From positions 24,479,505-24,543,504 of the forward strand of contig CM055274.1 of NCBI GenBank assembly GCA_029237695.1: a DNA stretch of 64,000 nt, given 5' to 3'. This DNA is from Conchocele bisecta. Lineage: Eukaryota; Mollusca; Bivalvia; Lucinida; Thyasiridae. The notes beneath the pieces were generated by a model. The model was not told where the DNA came from and made no database searches. It saw nothing but the letters and a program-made list of their open reading frames with translations. This document shows positions 31,443 through 42,224 of this stretch, one piece after another. The position numbers and the translations under genes are program-made. The stretch's first letter is position 1, and each line of letters starts with the position of its first letter.

Positions 31443-31596
31443 TGCAGCATATATGCACAGGTTGAAGTAACGGACCGAGGTCTATAAATACATTAAATAT
31501 GCCTAAAAGCATCAATTCATTTATTGATGCTTTTAGGCATATTTAATGTATTTATAGACCTCGGTCCGTTACTTCAACCTGTGCATATATGCTGCA
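31443..31596. repeat. perfect 154-bp palindrome, CCGAGGTCTATAAATAC family
   Basis: TGCAGCATATATGCACAGG through GTCTATAAATACATTAAA to the tip ATCAATTCATTTATTGAT, then the exact reverse complement. Allele 60390-60543. Confidence 0.85.
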
Positions 31597-31629
31597 ATCA
31601 TCAGTTTGATAACCTACATGAAACAATAT

Positions 31630-31985
31630 TTATCCCGTCAACTATGTCGCTACTAGACGTGAAAAGCAGGTACGTGTATTTTTTCTCGTTCACGTCTAGT
31701 AGATACGTCATTATGTATGACGTTACGTCATTATGTGAATGACGTAACACGATAATCTTGTCACTTCAGAAGACAAACTTATGAGGCCACAAATGCATTT
31801 TTAGAGACATTTGAACAACTTTGATGTGGTTAACGGGATAAATAGAATATTATTATAGTGTCATGAACGTGAATAAATATCTGACTCGGCTCGAAATCAG
31901 GATGTGCTCGGCAAGCCTCGCCCATCCTGATTTCTCAGCCTCGACAGATATTTATTCACGTTCATGACACTATACTAATATTCTC
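31630..31985 (-). mobile_element. single modular hairpin element (A-only insertion)
   Basis: On the minus strand: GAGAATATTAG, hairpin, TATTCTATTTATCCCG, cargo, GTTGACGGGATAA. It is nearly identical to one arm of 2531-3248. Flanks are TAT on both sides, and copy B has the empty site with one TAT (AACAATATGAATAC near 60572), giving a 3-bp target duplication. Confidence 0.85.
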
Positions 31986-32378
31986 TATGAATACAAAGCA
32001 CAATCAACTACATTGCTGAAATATCTGCAATAAATGAATAGTGTGATGCTGTGCTGTGATGATATTAGAGTGGTGTCAAATCTATTAGCAAATTTACCGC
32101 TGGAATGAAGGTTAGACACGTCACACGGCACATCAAAGTGTACAAGGACACTATTATACTTCAAAGTTACAATATATGCCCATCGAGGTATGATCAGAAA
32201 ACAGAGGAAGAGAAAGTGAGACAATTTGAAGGATTTCTTCCCCTTCCCATGTAAATCAAACTAAGTTAGTGTACAGATGTATGTCAAGAACTTTAGCAAT
32301 CTGTAGATTGGCAAATTAAACTTTGCTTCCTTACAGGAATGCATGTGTGAAATATTAGGCATTTTAGATGAAGGAAAT

Positions 32379-32646
32379 ATAGAGAATAGTAGGTTAGTGC
32401 CGTGAATGGGAAAAAATATCTGGCAAGGCTCAGGAAACGGGATGGGCGAGGCTCTGCCGGGCACATCCCATTTCCGTGCCGCGCCAGATATTTTTCCCAT
32501 TCATTCGGCACTAACCTACTATTCTATTTATCCCGTCAACACCTACAAATGGCTGTAAAATGCAAAAATAGTATTGACTGGATATCAAAAATGTTTCACG
32601 GCACCGTGTTTCACGGCACATACGCACTGTGTTGACGGGATAAATA
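32379..32646. mobile_element. modular hairpin element, second family (copy A)
   Basis: GAGAATAGTAGG, a hairpin with core GGATGGGCGAGGCTCTGCC, then TATTCTATTTATCCCGTC, a cargo of about 80 bp and GTTGACGGGATAA. Same ends and core as 2531-3248, but the stem arms and cargo differ. It is inserted inside a pearl-type unit (ATTTTAGATGAAGGAAATA left, ACATATTTCTTTGATG right). Confidence 0.75.
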
Positions 32647-32939
32647 AGTTAAAACATATTTCTTTGATGCTAAGTTTAGTGACGGACACACGGATGGACA
32701 ACCGGACTCCATTAGTGTTGTTAGCAAAGCTTCTAATTGAAGGTGTCAGTGGAAGAAGGCTGCTAACTCCCTCATGGAGTTAGCTCCCTTCTTTCACTTG
32801 ACTCCTTTAAGTATGACAGTAAGCATTAATAGGTTTATGAAATACATATTGGTTGGGCTGCAGTTATGCCTTTATATCATGATCAAGTGATTCACTATAA
32901 TTGGTTTCTTTAAATTCTAACCAGTGTAGCTCTTGACCT
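32647..32939. other. end of pearl-type unit and unassigned spacer
   Basis: GACGGACACACGGATGG follows the interrupted unit. Then comes a hairpin CTAACTCC-CTCAT-GGAGTTAG near 32760-32780. Nothing else recognised. Confidence 0.45.
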
Positions 32940-33244
32940 GTAGCCTATTTCACCAACATTGCAAAGTATACTTTTCTAGCAAAGTATACTTTGAGGGAGT
33001 AATCATTTATATTTCCCGAAATGCATTATGTCATATAGAACCAACCACTGCATATATTTGATGATTCAAAGTGTGCAGAATTATTATACTGAATTTATTA
33101 CATTATCACAGCCAAAATGGCTGTGATAATGTAATAAATTCAGTATAATAAAAAATAATAAATTTATCCTGAAATTGAAAATATCTCCCTCAAAGTATAC
33201 TTTGCTAGATAAGTATACTTTGCAATGTTGGTGAAATAGGCTAC
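32940..33244. mobile_element. palindromic MITE, TGTAGCC family
   Basis: GTAGCCTATTTCACCAAC left, GTTGGTGAAATAGGCTAC right, tip AGCCAAAATGGCT. Allele 61527-61837. Confidence 0.8.
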
Positions 33245-33259
33245 AGGTTTTTCTTTACA

Positions 33260-33490
33260 CAATGATACAGATCTAAATTTTTATGTTATGAAAATCGAAC
33301 ATGATGCCCCGACAAAATGGTGAACAGTGTAGTCCAGCTTTTATTGCGAAAAAAATGCAGCTCCTGATCAAATAGTACGCTCCCAGAGCCTGATAATGAT
33401 TTTTATAGCTGGTAAGAAGCACGACAAATCTTCCATTGATGGAATGGCAAACAGTGTAGACCCTGATCAAACCGTGCGGATGCCAGCCAA
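33260..33490. repeat. relative of the GTGACTGGA MITE interior
   Basis: CCTGATCAAATAGTACGCTC and TCCATTGATGGAATGGCAAAC match, inverted, the interior of 26150-26368 and 35466-35670. The ends are not clear. Allele 61850-62080. Confidence 0.45.
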
Positions 33491-33578
33491 GCTCCAGATA
33501 AACATATTTTGGGGGTGAATCAGCATTGCTGATTGGGAAATCTTCATTGAAATAGATCTGAGGGAGTACAAATCAGGG

Positions 33579-33810
33579 CCCGTTTCACTAAACTTTGTAC
33601 GACTAAAATATTTGTATTAAAGTGCAAATTTATGATCGTCTGGAAATTTCAATTGATGGATTTACATTTATTGAACATAGGTTGCATATGTTCAATAAAT
33701 GTAAATCCAACAATTGTTTACAAGAAAACAGAGTTAATGTGAAATTTACAGACTATCATAAGTTTGCACTTACAAACATTTTAGTCGTACAAAGTTTAGT
33801 GAAAAGGCCC
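33579..33810. mobile_element. palindromic MITE, GGGCCCGTTTCACTAAAC family
   Basis: GGGCCCGTTTCACTAAACTT left, AAGTTTAGTGAAAAGGCCC right, tip AACATAGGTTGCATATGTT. Nested in a GCTCCAGATAA-type element (33488 to about 34000). Allele 62169-62402. Confidence 0.75.
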
Positions 33811-34026
33811 TCAGCATTGACAATTCAGCATTAGAAAACAGATGGGACATATTTGTGTATATCTGTTCAGTTTAACATGTTTTATGATTCACTACTACAA
33901 TTCAAATTTGGTGGTAGAATAATCTTTGAAAATCTAATTTTAGCATTGAAAAATATTTAGGGGATAAAATACTGTTTAAGAATAGGTAAACCTTATCTGG
34001 TATAGTGAGAGTATACAGAAATATTC

Positions 34027-34464
34027 ATTAGGAATGAATGGCCTTTTTTTGGAATTTATCGGGGATATTAACTTGGAAAAGTCGCTGGAATACTGGACGA
34101 AGCGATAAAAAATTACAATTTTATTTTTTTTTTTTTATTTTTTTTTTTTTTTTTGATTTTTTTTTTTTCGAAAATTGTAATTTTTTTAAGGCCTCGTCAG
34201 TATACGCGACTTTTCCAAGATTATGTCCCCGATAAAGTCCACAAAAAGGCCATTCATTCCTTATAATTCCAGCATTTGAAATAAATTCATCAAGAAAATG
34301 TGTTTATTTTCCGTTTTCATAAGAATTATTTTAACTGCGCCCGACGGTTACGGAAAGTAGTTCGGCATGGGAGTTTACTGGGATATAAATTTTGAACAGA
34401 GACTTGCTACGGACCAATCAAATGTTAGGGAATCATGATTGTGTAAATATTTTTGTGCTGGAAT
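34027..34464. mobile_element. double-fold-back element, AGGAATGAATGGCC type, with poly-T centre
   Basis: First inverted pair GGAATGAATGGCC / GGCCATTCATTCC, with a T-rich run (34115-34170) at its axis. Second adjacent pair TAATTCCAGCA / GTGCTGGAATTA. Allele 62612-63033; B-only copy without the T run 47041-47397. Confidence 0.7.
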
Positions 34465-34837
34465 TATTATAAAAAGGTGCGGCTTTCAACAACATGTTTG
34501 GTTGTCCAGTGTCACTGCAATAACTGTTAGTATAATGAAAACATAAATATAAAGTAAGATACAAACCATTTTTCCTAAAATCTATGAATGAGAAAATAAA
34601 ATAAACGTAAGTTTAATAATATCGTCTGAGCAAAGGCAGGAAAAAAACATATACATGTGCATGAAAACAAATAGTTATATTGGTGAAAGTGACATCATGC
34701 AACTTGATGTTGATACCCTGGTAGTGATGAGATGTAAAAAGGCAAAATTCACACATAGTTTAATCCACAGTTAGCCGCATGCTACTGAAGGTGCATGCTG
34801 TAGAAGGAAACTAAATAGAGGCAGAACATTATGAGAT

Positions 34838-35461
34838 ACGCCACGTGATTGTGTATCCAAGAAATGTGTGACATCTCATGAAAAATATGTACAAAATTTA
34901 AGAAATTTCTGTAAATGACGTCAAAAGTTGACAACATTTTCATATCAAATTATATTCAGCATGTGATATGAATTGTTTGTATTTCAGGAATAATCGCACA
35001 TGGTCTTACTGTCTGTTCCACGTTTTTCTGCAGACAAACTTTCGGCCATTAAACACATTATTAAATCTAAAAAATATTTTAAAAATAAGTACTTTTTTAT
35101 CAATAACAAAAAAGTCACCCTCCCCAAAAAAAATTATTTGATGAAATTCCATTAAATATTTATTTTATTGCGAAAAAACGATTTTCCTATGGGAATTTAA
35201 CATGGGGGCTAAAAATAGATTTTTTTTAAATATTTTTTTATTTGTGGACCTAATTTCAAAATCTAACTCGTTTTTTTATCCTTCAGGAATTTGACGGAAT
35301 TTCACCAAATAAATATTTTTGGGGAGGGTGACTTTTGTGTTATTGATGAAAAAGTACTTACTTTTAAATATTTTTTAGATTTAATGTGTTTAATAGCCAA
35401 AAGTTTGTCGGCACAAAAACGTGGAACAGACAGTAGGTACAAAATCACATGGCGTATCACA
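34838..35461. mobile_element. large fold-back ending in GAGATACGCCA-like motifs
   Basis: ATGAGATACGCCACGTGAT left and AATCACATGGCGTATCACA right. The inner palindrome has AAGTCACCCTCCCCAAAAA and TTTTTGGGGAGGGTGACTT arms. Related ends occur at 16427 and 42225. In copy B (63393 on) the right half is replaced from 63909. Confidence 0.65.
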
Positions 35462-35465
35462 TAAT

Positions 35466-35670
35466 TATGTAGTTGTGACTGGAGAAATGGAGCTCATGTG
35501 ATCAGTCTGATCAGGATCTGCACTGCTTGCCATTCCATCAATCAAACACCAATCATGCGTCTAACAAGCAAAATAGATCACTATCAGGTCACAGAAGTGT
35601 GCAATTTGATCAAGAACTACACTGGTCACAAATACCATAGTCCCCATTTCTCCAATCGCAGCCACACTTT
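35466..35670. mobile_element. MITE with GTGACTGGAGAAATGG ends
   Basis: GTTGTGACTGGAGAAATGG left, CCATTTCTCCAATCGCAGC right. Same family as 26150-26368. No allele visible because copy B leaves the window. Confidence 0.6.
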
Positions 35671-35689
35671 GGGATTGAAGAAATATGCA

Positions 35690-35945
35690 AAGTACATGTA
35701 CATGTACATACAACACTTACTTACACATGTACATACAGCACTTACTTACCACATGTACATACAACACTTACTTACATTGTTCATACAAACACTTACTTAC
35801 ACATGTACATAAACACTTACTTTCATAATGTAACAGACAACACTTACTTACATGTACAAATAAACACTTAACTTACACAAATGTCTTACACACTTACTTA
35901 ACAGACATACAACACTTACTTACACATGTTACTTACACACTTTTT
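35690..35945. repeat. degenerate minisatellite, CACTTACTTACACATGTACATA
   Basis: About nine imperfect copies of a 25-28-bp unit with ACATGTACATACAACACTTA spacing variants. Confidence 0.8.
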
Positions 35946-35956
35946 TACTTAACAAG

Positions 35957-36260
35957 TTTAAAGGTACATGCCCATTCAGTAGGCACAAATTGTTCTATAT
36001 GGGAATTAAATACCGTAAAGATTCTAATAGACACCCATGCTCTAATAGACGCCCACCCCTCACTTTTTACGTTGAAAATGACACATTTTTTGGCCGATTT
36101 TCACGAAATTAGTGCCTCTAATAAACGCCCAGTACCGACTTGAAACAAAATCGGAGCTAATTGTCCAATTAAATTTTGTTTCTTTCCATTATTTCGAAAG
36201 CAACTTCCTTTAAAATCGGGGAAAAAACATAATTGCTACTTTCACTTTCAAAAGCGGAAG
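35957..36260. mobile_element. truncated AGGTACATG MITE and an unidentified element end
   Basis: TTTAAAGGTACATGCCCATT starts the MITE, which breaks after GGAATTAAATA. Next is CCGTAAAGATTCTAATAGAC, with repeated CTAATAGACGCC-like motifs, running into the gap. The second part looks like a transposon terminus but is not identified. Confidence 0.45.
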
Positions 36261-36760
36261 NNNNNNNNNNNNNNNNNNNNNNNNNNNNNNNNNNNNNNNN
36301 NNNNNNNNNNNNNNNNNNNNNNNNNNNNNNNNNNNNNNNNNNNNNNNNNNNNNNNNNNNNNNNNNNNNNNNNNNNNNNNNNNNNNNNNNNNNNNNNNNNN
36401 NNNNNNNNNNNNNNNNNNNNNNNNNNNNNNNNNNNNNNNNNNNNNNNNNNNNNNNNNNNNNNNNNNNNNNNNNNNNNNNNNNNNNNNNNNNNNNNNNNNN
36501 NNNNNNNNNNNNNNNNNNNNNNNNNNNNNNNNNNNNNNNNNNNNNNNNNNNNNNNNNNNNNNNNNNNNNNNNNNNNNNNNNNNNNNNNNNNNNNNNNNNN
36601 NNNNNNNNNNNNNNNNNNNNNNNNNNNNNNNNNNNNNNNNNNNNNNNNNNNNNNNNNNNNNNNNNNNNNNNNNNNNNNNNNNNNNNNNNNNNNNNNNNNN
36701 NNNNNNNNNNNNNNNNNNNNNNNNNNNNNNNNNNNNNNNNNNNNNNNNNNNNNNNNNNNN
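36261..36760. other. 500-N scaffold gap
   Basis: Exactly 500 N. The round size suggests a fixed scaffolding spacer rather than a measured distance. Confidence 0.99.
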
Positions 36761-36880
36761 TTCATGTGTAAACAGTAGTGTGATTTTATTTTACCCAATT
36801 AAAATTTTGAAATACCCAATTGCTTCAGAAATGATGGAGTAACAATACTCAATTACTAATTCCTTATCTGGAGCCCTGGA
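36761..36880. mobile_element. half MITE at the start of copy B
   Basis: Identical start to position 13 (TTCATGTGTAAACAGTAGTG). One arm of the CTCCAGATAAG element; the other arm is in the gap. Confidence 0.75.
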
Positions 36881-36939
36881 CAGAATGCCATAAACAAGGA
36901 TATAGACTGGTAGAAATGACGACAGGAATAACAACTTAC

Positions 36940-37029
36940 CATGAATAGCAAGGTCATGGTCGACAGGAAGAGTTTCCATGCCTGGCGTGTGAATGGGTAG
37001 TACCAGTCCATTATGTTCGTCACTGGATC
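36940..37029 (-). CDS. anoctamin exon: start of TM3 (copy B)
   Basis: Identical in sequence, splice sites and phase to 192-281 (30 codons, DPVTNIMDWYYPF to TLLFM). Joined in frame to 42088-42209 across a 5.06-kb intron, 3.0 kb of which is the 24-bp minisatellite. The next 3' exon lies in or beyond the 500-N gap. If the two contigs are haplotypes this is the same exon seen twice, not a paralogue. Confidence 0.85.
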
Positions 37030-37081
37030 CTGAAACAACACAACACACGTGGCTGTGACTGGAGAAATGGGGCTTATTGGA

Positions 37082-37521
37082 GAGCTCCAGATAAGATGTG
37101 TACTGGTGTGTTTTACACACTTATTTTAGCTGAATATGCATTGATTATCAACAGTGTTACAAAGTACTCGCAGCAATGTGAAAATATGCATTGATTTTCA
37201 AATTGAGTAGTGGAAATACTGTAATACAGTTTCAAATTTACTAAACTGTTTGCTTTTTGCGGCTCAACTATTAATTTAAAAGTAAATTAGTGTTTGCTCT
37301 TTGCAGCTGAACTAAGTAAATTTTCAACTTTATTACAGTATAAATAAGTGAATAAGTAAGTATACACTCAAATATGTGAATGTTTAAATTTGTTTTATAT
37401 ATTTTGATCATTTGTTCCCTATTTAATAAAGAAGGAACTCAATAATCCATAAATAAAATATGCATTTAATTTGAAATCAGGGGGTACAATACTCTTTAGA
37501 CACATAGCTTATCTGCAGCTC
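37082..37521. mobile_element. MITE with GAGCTCCAGATAAG ends
   Basis: Allele of 334-774. Here the left end is the consensus GAGCTCCAGATAAG. Confidence 0.6.
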
Positions 37522-37522
37522 T

Positions 37523-37769
37523 GTTAACCCTTTCAGCACCACAGGCCTGTATAGTGGTATTGGCAAACAGTGAAGATCCAGATGAGCCGGCTCGTGACGA
37601 GCCGTCTCATCAGGATCTGCACTTTTTGAAAGTAATTTTCATATTTTTGAGAGCAAAAACGCCCCCTTTTCATAAATTGACTAGTCTGAAAATCATTTTG
37701 TGACAATGGGATTGGTTGCAAAATTAACATATCAAATTCATACCAGTTACAAAGGGGTGAAAGGGTTAA
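37523..37769. mobile_element. TTAA-flanked MITE (TTAACCCTTTC type)
   Basis: Allele of 777-1020, with small indels. Confidence 0.65.
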
Positions 37770-37904
37770 GGTGTAAAAGTCTTGGTCTCCTAACACAGTC
37801 ATGTGGCAAAAATACCATTTGTTAGAAGTAGGAATGGCGTTTCACTGACTGAAAGGTGATCTGTGCAGACACTGATTAGACTGTGCGGATGCACAGGCTG
37901 ATCT

Positions 37905-38208
37905 GTAGCCTATTTCACCAACATTGCAAAGTACACTTTTCTAGCAAAGTATACTTTCAGGGAGAAACTTTCAATTTTTGATAAATTTATTAATTTTTAT
38001 TATACTGAATTTATTACATTATCACAGCCAATTTGGCTGTGATAATGTAATAAATTCAGTATAATAATTCTGCATTCTTTTAATCATCAAATATATGCAT
38101 TTGTTAGTTCTATATGAAAAAATGCATTTCAGGAAAAATAAACGATTACTCCCTGAAAGTATACTTTGCTAGAAAAGTATACTTTGCAATGTTGGTGAAA
38201 TCGGCTAC
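37905..38208. mobile_element. palindromic MITE, TGTAGCC family
   Basis: Allele of 1164-1468. Confidence 0.8.
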
Positions 38209-38456
38209 AGGGTCTCTCCACTGGTCGCAAATGCCATAAGCCCTATTTCTCAAATACTAGTCTCAAATAACACTTGTAAAATTTAAATCTAATGGCTAAC
38301 ATCTACTCTATCACCAAACATGTCCTAACCACCAAACGACGCTTTGTTTACTGCAATTAAGACTTACATATGTAGGAATATAGAGTGTATTTACTTTTTT
38401 CAGTGAAAGATTATATTTTTCATAGAGTGAACAACAAATGTTTGTCATTAAATCAT

Positions 38457-38955
38457 TTTATTATATACCTACCCATGAAATACATAGTTACACGATGTAA
38501 ATAAAAGTCATATGTTCTCATCGATGAAATAAACAACTTCCGGTGAAAATACGACTACTTCCGCTATATATATTCATATTCTGTATTTAGAAAGAAAACA
38601 GCGCAAATACTGAAAATACACATTCATTACCGTATACAGTCTGAAAAAACTGCTAATTTCCATGGAGCGGTATATACTAAATAGAATATTCATATTTTTG
38701 CAATGAATATGATATATATGTTCATCGAGTGGTGTGAAATGTCCATATTACATTTCACACCACTCGATGAACATAATATACACCACTCGATGAACATAAT
38801 ATATCATATTCGTTGCAAAAATATGAATATTCTATTTATTATATACCGCTCCATGGAAATTAGCAGTTTTTTTCAGACTGTATACGGTAATGAATGTGTA
38901 TTTGCAGCCTATTTGCGCTGTTTTCTTTCTAAATACAGAATATCCTCTATATATT
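38457..38955. mobile_element. B-only palindromic element
   Basis: Absent from A near 1705 (AAATCATTATATTCCAATATG). Outer arms GTATTTAGAAAGAAAACAGC and GCTGTTTTCTTTCTAAATAC. Inner pair AAATAGAATATTCATATTT / AAATATGAATATTCTATTT. The central hairpin has a GTTCATCGAGTGGTG stem. One arm carries a tandem 23-bp duplication of the stem end (CACCACTCGATGAAC repeated). TATTCTATTTAT is shared with the modular hairpin elements. Confidence 0.7.
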
Positions 38956-39065
38956 CCAATATGTCCAGTTAGTTAGTTTTCCACATTGGTAACATACATG
39001 GTGCATTGTATAATACATGGACAATTCTTTGTATCATATTATTCAAATATATCCAGTAGTTGATT

Positions 39066-42000
39066 TTCCATTGTTAACACACCTGCTAGGTACATTGTTA
39101 ACACACCTGCTAGGTACATTGTTAACACACATGCTAGGTACATTGTTAACACACCTGCTAGGTACATTGTTAACACACCTGCTAGGTACATTGTTAACAC
39201 ACCTGCTAGGTACATTGTTAACACTTAACACACATGCTAGGTACATTGTTAACACACCTGCTAGGTACATTGTTAACACACCTGCTAGGTACATTGTTAA
39301 CACACCTGCTAGGTACATTGTTAACACACCTGCTAGGTACATTGTTAACACACCTGCTAGGTACTTTGTTAACACACCTGCTAGGTACATTGTTAACACA
39401 CCTGCTAGGTACATTGTTAACACACATGCTAGGTACATTGTTAACACACATGCTAGGTACATTGTTAACACACCTGCTAGGTACATTGTTAACACACCTG
39501 CTAAGTACATTGTTAACACACATGCTAGGTACATTGTTAACACACCTGCTAGGTACATTGTTAACACACCTGCTAGGTACATTGTTAACACACCTGCTAG
39601 GTACATTGTTAACACACCTGCTAGTTAACACACATGCTAGGTGCATTGTTAACACACATGCTAGGTACATTGTTAACACACCTGCTAGGTACATTGTTAA
39701 CACACCTGCTAGGTACAATTGTTAACACACCTGCTAGGTACATTGTTAACACACCTGCTAGGTACATTGTTAACACACCTGCTAGGTACATTGTTAACAC
39801 ACCTGCTAGGTACATTGTTAACACACCTGCTAGGTACATTGTTAACACACATGCTAGGTACATTGTTAACACACCTGCTAGGTACATTGTTAACACACCT
39901 GCTAGGTACATTGTTAACACACCTGCTAGGTACATTGTTAACACACATGCTAGGTACATTGTTAACAAACACATGCTAGGTACATTGTTAACACACCTGC
40001 TAGGTACATTGTTAACACACCTGCTAGGTACATTGTTAACACACCTGCTAGGTACATTGTTAACAACACCTGCTAGGTACATTGTTAACACACCTGCTAG
40101 GTACATTGTTAACACACCTGCTAGGTACATTGTTAACACAGATGCTAGGTACATTGTTAACACACCTGCTAGGTACATTGTTAACACACCTGCTAGGTAC
40201 ATTGTTAACACACCTGCTAGGTACATTGTTAACACACCTGCTAGGTACATTGTTAACACACCTGCAGGTACATTGTTAACACACTATGCTAGGTACATTG
40301 TTAACACACCTGCTAGGTACATTGTTAACACACCTGCTAGGTACATTGTTAACACACCTGCTAGGTACATTGTTACACACATGCTAGGTACATTGTTAAC
40401 ACACCTGCTAGGTACATTGTTAACAACACCTGCTAGGTACATTGTTAACACACCTGCTAGGTACATTGTTAACACACATGCTAGGTACATTGTTAACACA
40501 TGCTAGTACATTGTTAACACACATGCTAGGTACATTGTTAACACACATGCTAGTACATTGTTAACACACCTGCTAGGTACATTGTTAACACACATGCTAG
40601 GTACATTGTTAACACACCTGCTAGGTACATTGTTAACACACCTGCTAGGTACATTGTTAACACACCTGCTAGGTACATTGTTAACACACCTGCTAGGTAC
40701 ATTGTTAACACACTGCTAGGTACATTGTTAACACACCTGCTAGGTACATTGTTAACACACCTGCTAGGTACATTGTTAACACACATGCTAGGTACATTGT
40801 TAACACACCTGCTAGGTACATTGTTACTGCTAGGTACATTGTTAACACACCTGCTAGGTACATTGTTAACACACCTGCTAGGTACATTGTTACACCTGCT
40901 AGGTACATTGTTAACACACATGCTAGGTACATTGTTAACACACCTGCTAGGTACATTGTTAACACACCTGCTAGGTACATTGTTAACACACCTGCTAGGT
41001 ACATTGTTAACACACCTGCTAGGTACATTGTTAACACACATGCTAGGTACATTGTTAACACACCTGCTAGGTACATTGTTAACACACATGCTAGGTACAT
41101 TGTCATGCTAGGTACATTGTTAACACACATGCTAGGTACATTGTTAACACACCTGCTAGGTACATTATTAACACACATGCTAGGTACATTGTTAACACAC
41201 ATGCTAGGTACATTGTTAACACACATGCTAGGTACATTGTTAACACACATGCTAGGTACATTGTTAACACACCTGCTAGGTACATTGTTAACACACCTGC
41301 TAGGTACATTGTTAACACACCTGCTAGGTACATTGTTAACACACATGTAGGTACATTGTTAACACACATGCTAGGTACATTGTTAACACACCTGCTAGGT
41401 ACATTGTTAACACACCTGCTAGGTACATTGTTACACATGCTAGGTACATTGTCATGCTAGGTACATTGTTAACACACATGCTAGGTACATTGTTAACACA
41501 CCTGCTAGGTACATTATTAACACACATGCTAGGTACATTGTTAACACACATGCTAGGTACATTGTTAACACACATGCTAGGTACATTGTTAACACACATG
41601 CTAGGTACATTGTTAACACACATGCTAGGTACATTGTTAACACACCTGCTAGGTACATTGTTAACACACCTGCTAGGTACATTGTTAACACACCTGCTAG
41701 GTACATTGTTAACACACATGCTAGGTACATTGTTAACACACATGCTAGGTACATTGTTAACACACCTGCTAGGTACATTGTTAACACACCTGCTAGGTAC
41801 ATTGTTAACACACAGCTAGGTACATTGTTAACACACATGCTAGGTACATTGTTAACACACCTGCTAGGTACATTGTTAACACACCTGCTAGGTACATTGT
41901 TAACACACCTGCTAGGTACATTGTTAACACACCTGCTAGGTACATTGCTAACACACATGCTAGGTACATTGTTAACACACATGCTAGGTACATTGTTAAC

Positions 42001-42070
42001 ACACATGCTAGGTACATTGTTAACACACCTGCTAGGTACATTGTTAACACACCTGCTAGGTACATTGTAC
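39066..42070. repeat. 24-bp minisatellite, about 125 copies
   Basis: Unit TTAACACACCTGCTAGGTAC then ATTG. The main variant has A for C (ACACATGC). A few units have short deletions, for example TTGTCATGC at about 41100 and 41450. Unit length divisible by three and lack of stops create long open frames on both strands (THLLG, NTPARYIV, VNNVPSRC, TMYLAGVL); these are artefacts. The array ends 17 bp from the donor edge of exon 42088-42209. Copy A has one unit here. Confidence 0.97.
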
Positions 42071-42087
42071 ATGTATAACAAACTTAC

Positions 42088-42209
42088 AAGTCTAGACTTT
42101 GTGCCATAGAATTCTGGTCTGTCTGGCTCATTTTCCTCAAACTGTTCCACGTCCCACTTGTAGGCCAACTCGGATTGCTTTCTCTTCCACACCTCCAGAA
42201 ATAACGTCC
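42088..42209 (-). CDS. anoctamin exon: TM2 end and cytosolic link (copy B)
   Basis: A 122-bp exon encoding the same 40 residues as 14007-14128 (TLFLEVWKRKQSELAYKWDV, acidic stretch, KSRL). Six transitions separate the two, and all are synonymous (one Leu CTA/TTA, five third-position). Acceptor CCCATAG, donor CTT followed by GTAAGTTT. The intron downstream starts with 17 bp of unique sequence and then the minisatellite. Confidence 0.92.
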
Positions 42210-42224
42210 CTATGGGAGCAAAAA

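Noticed and set aside
21953..36260. Further upstream anoctamin exons
   Set aside because: I looked for acceptor/donor-bounded segments with anoctamin N-domain features in copy A and the matching part of B and found none I could support. Short exons could have been missed.
36169..36798. Open frames crossing the gap
   Set aside because: They consist mostly of N translated as X and have no meaning.
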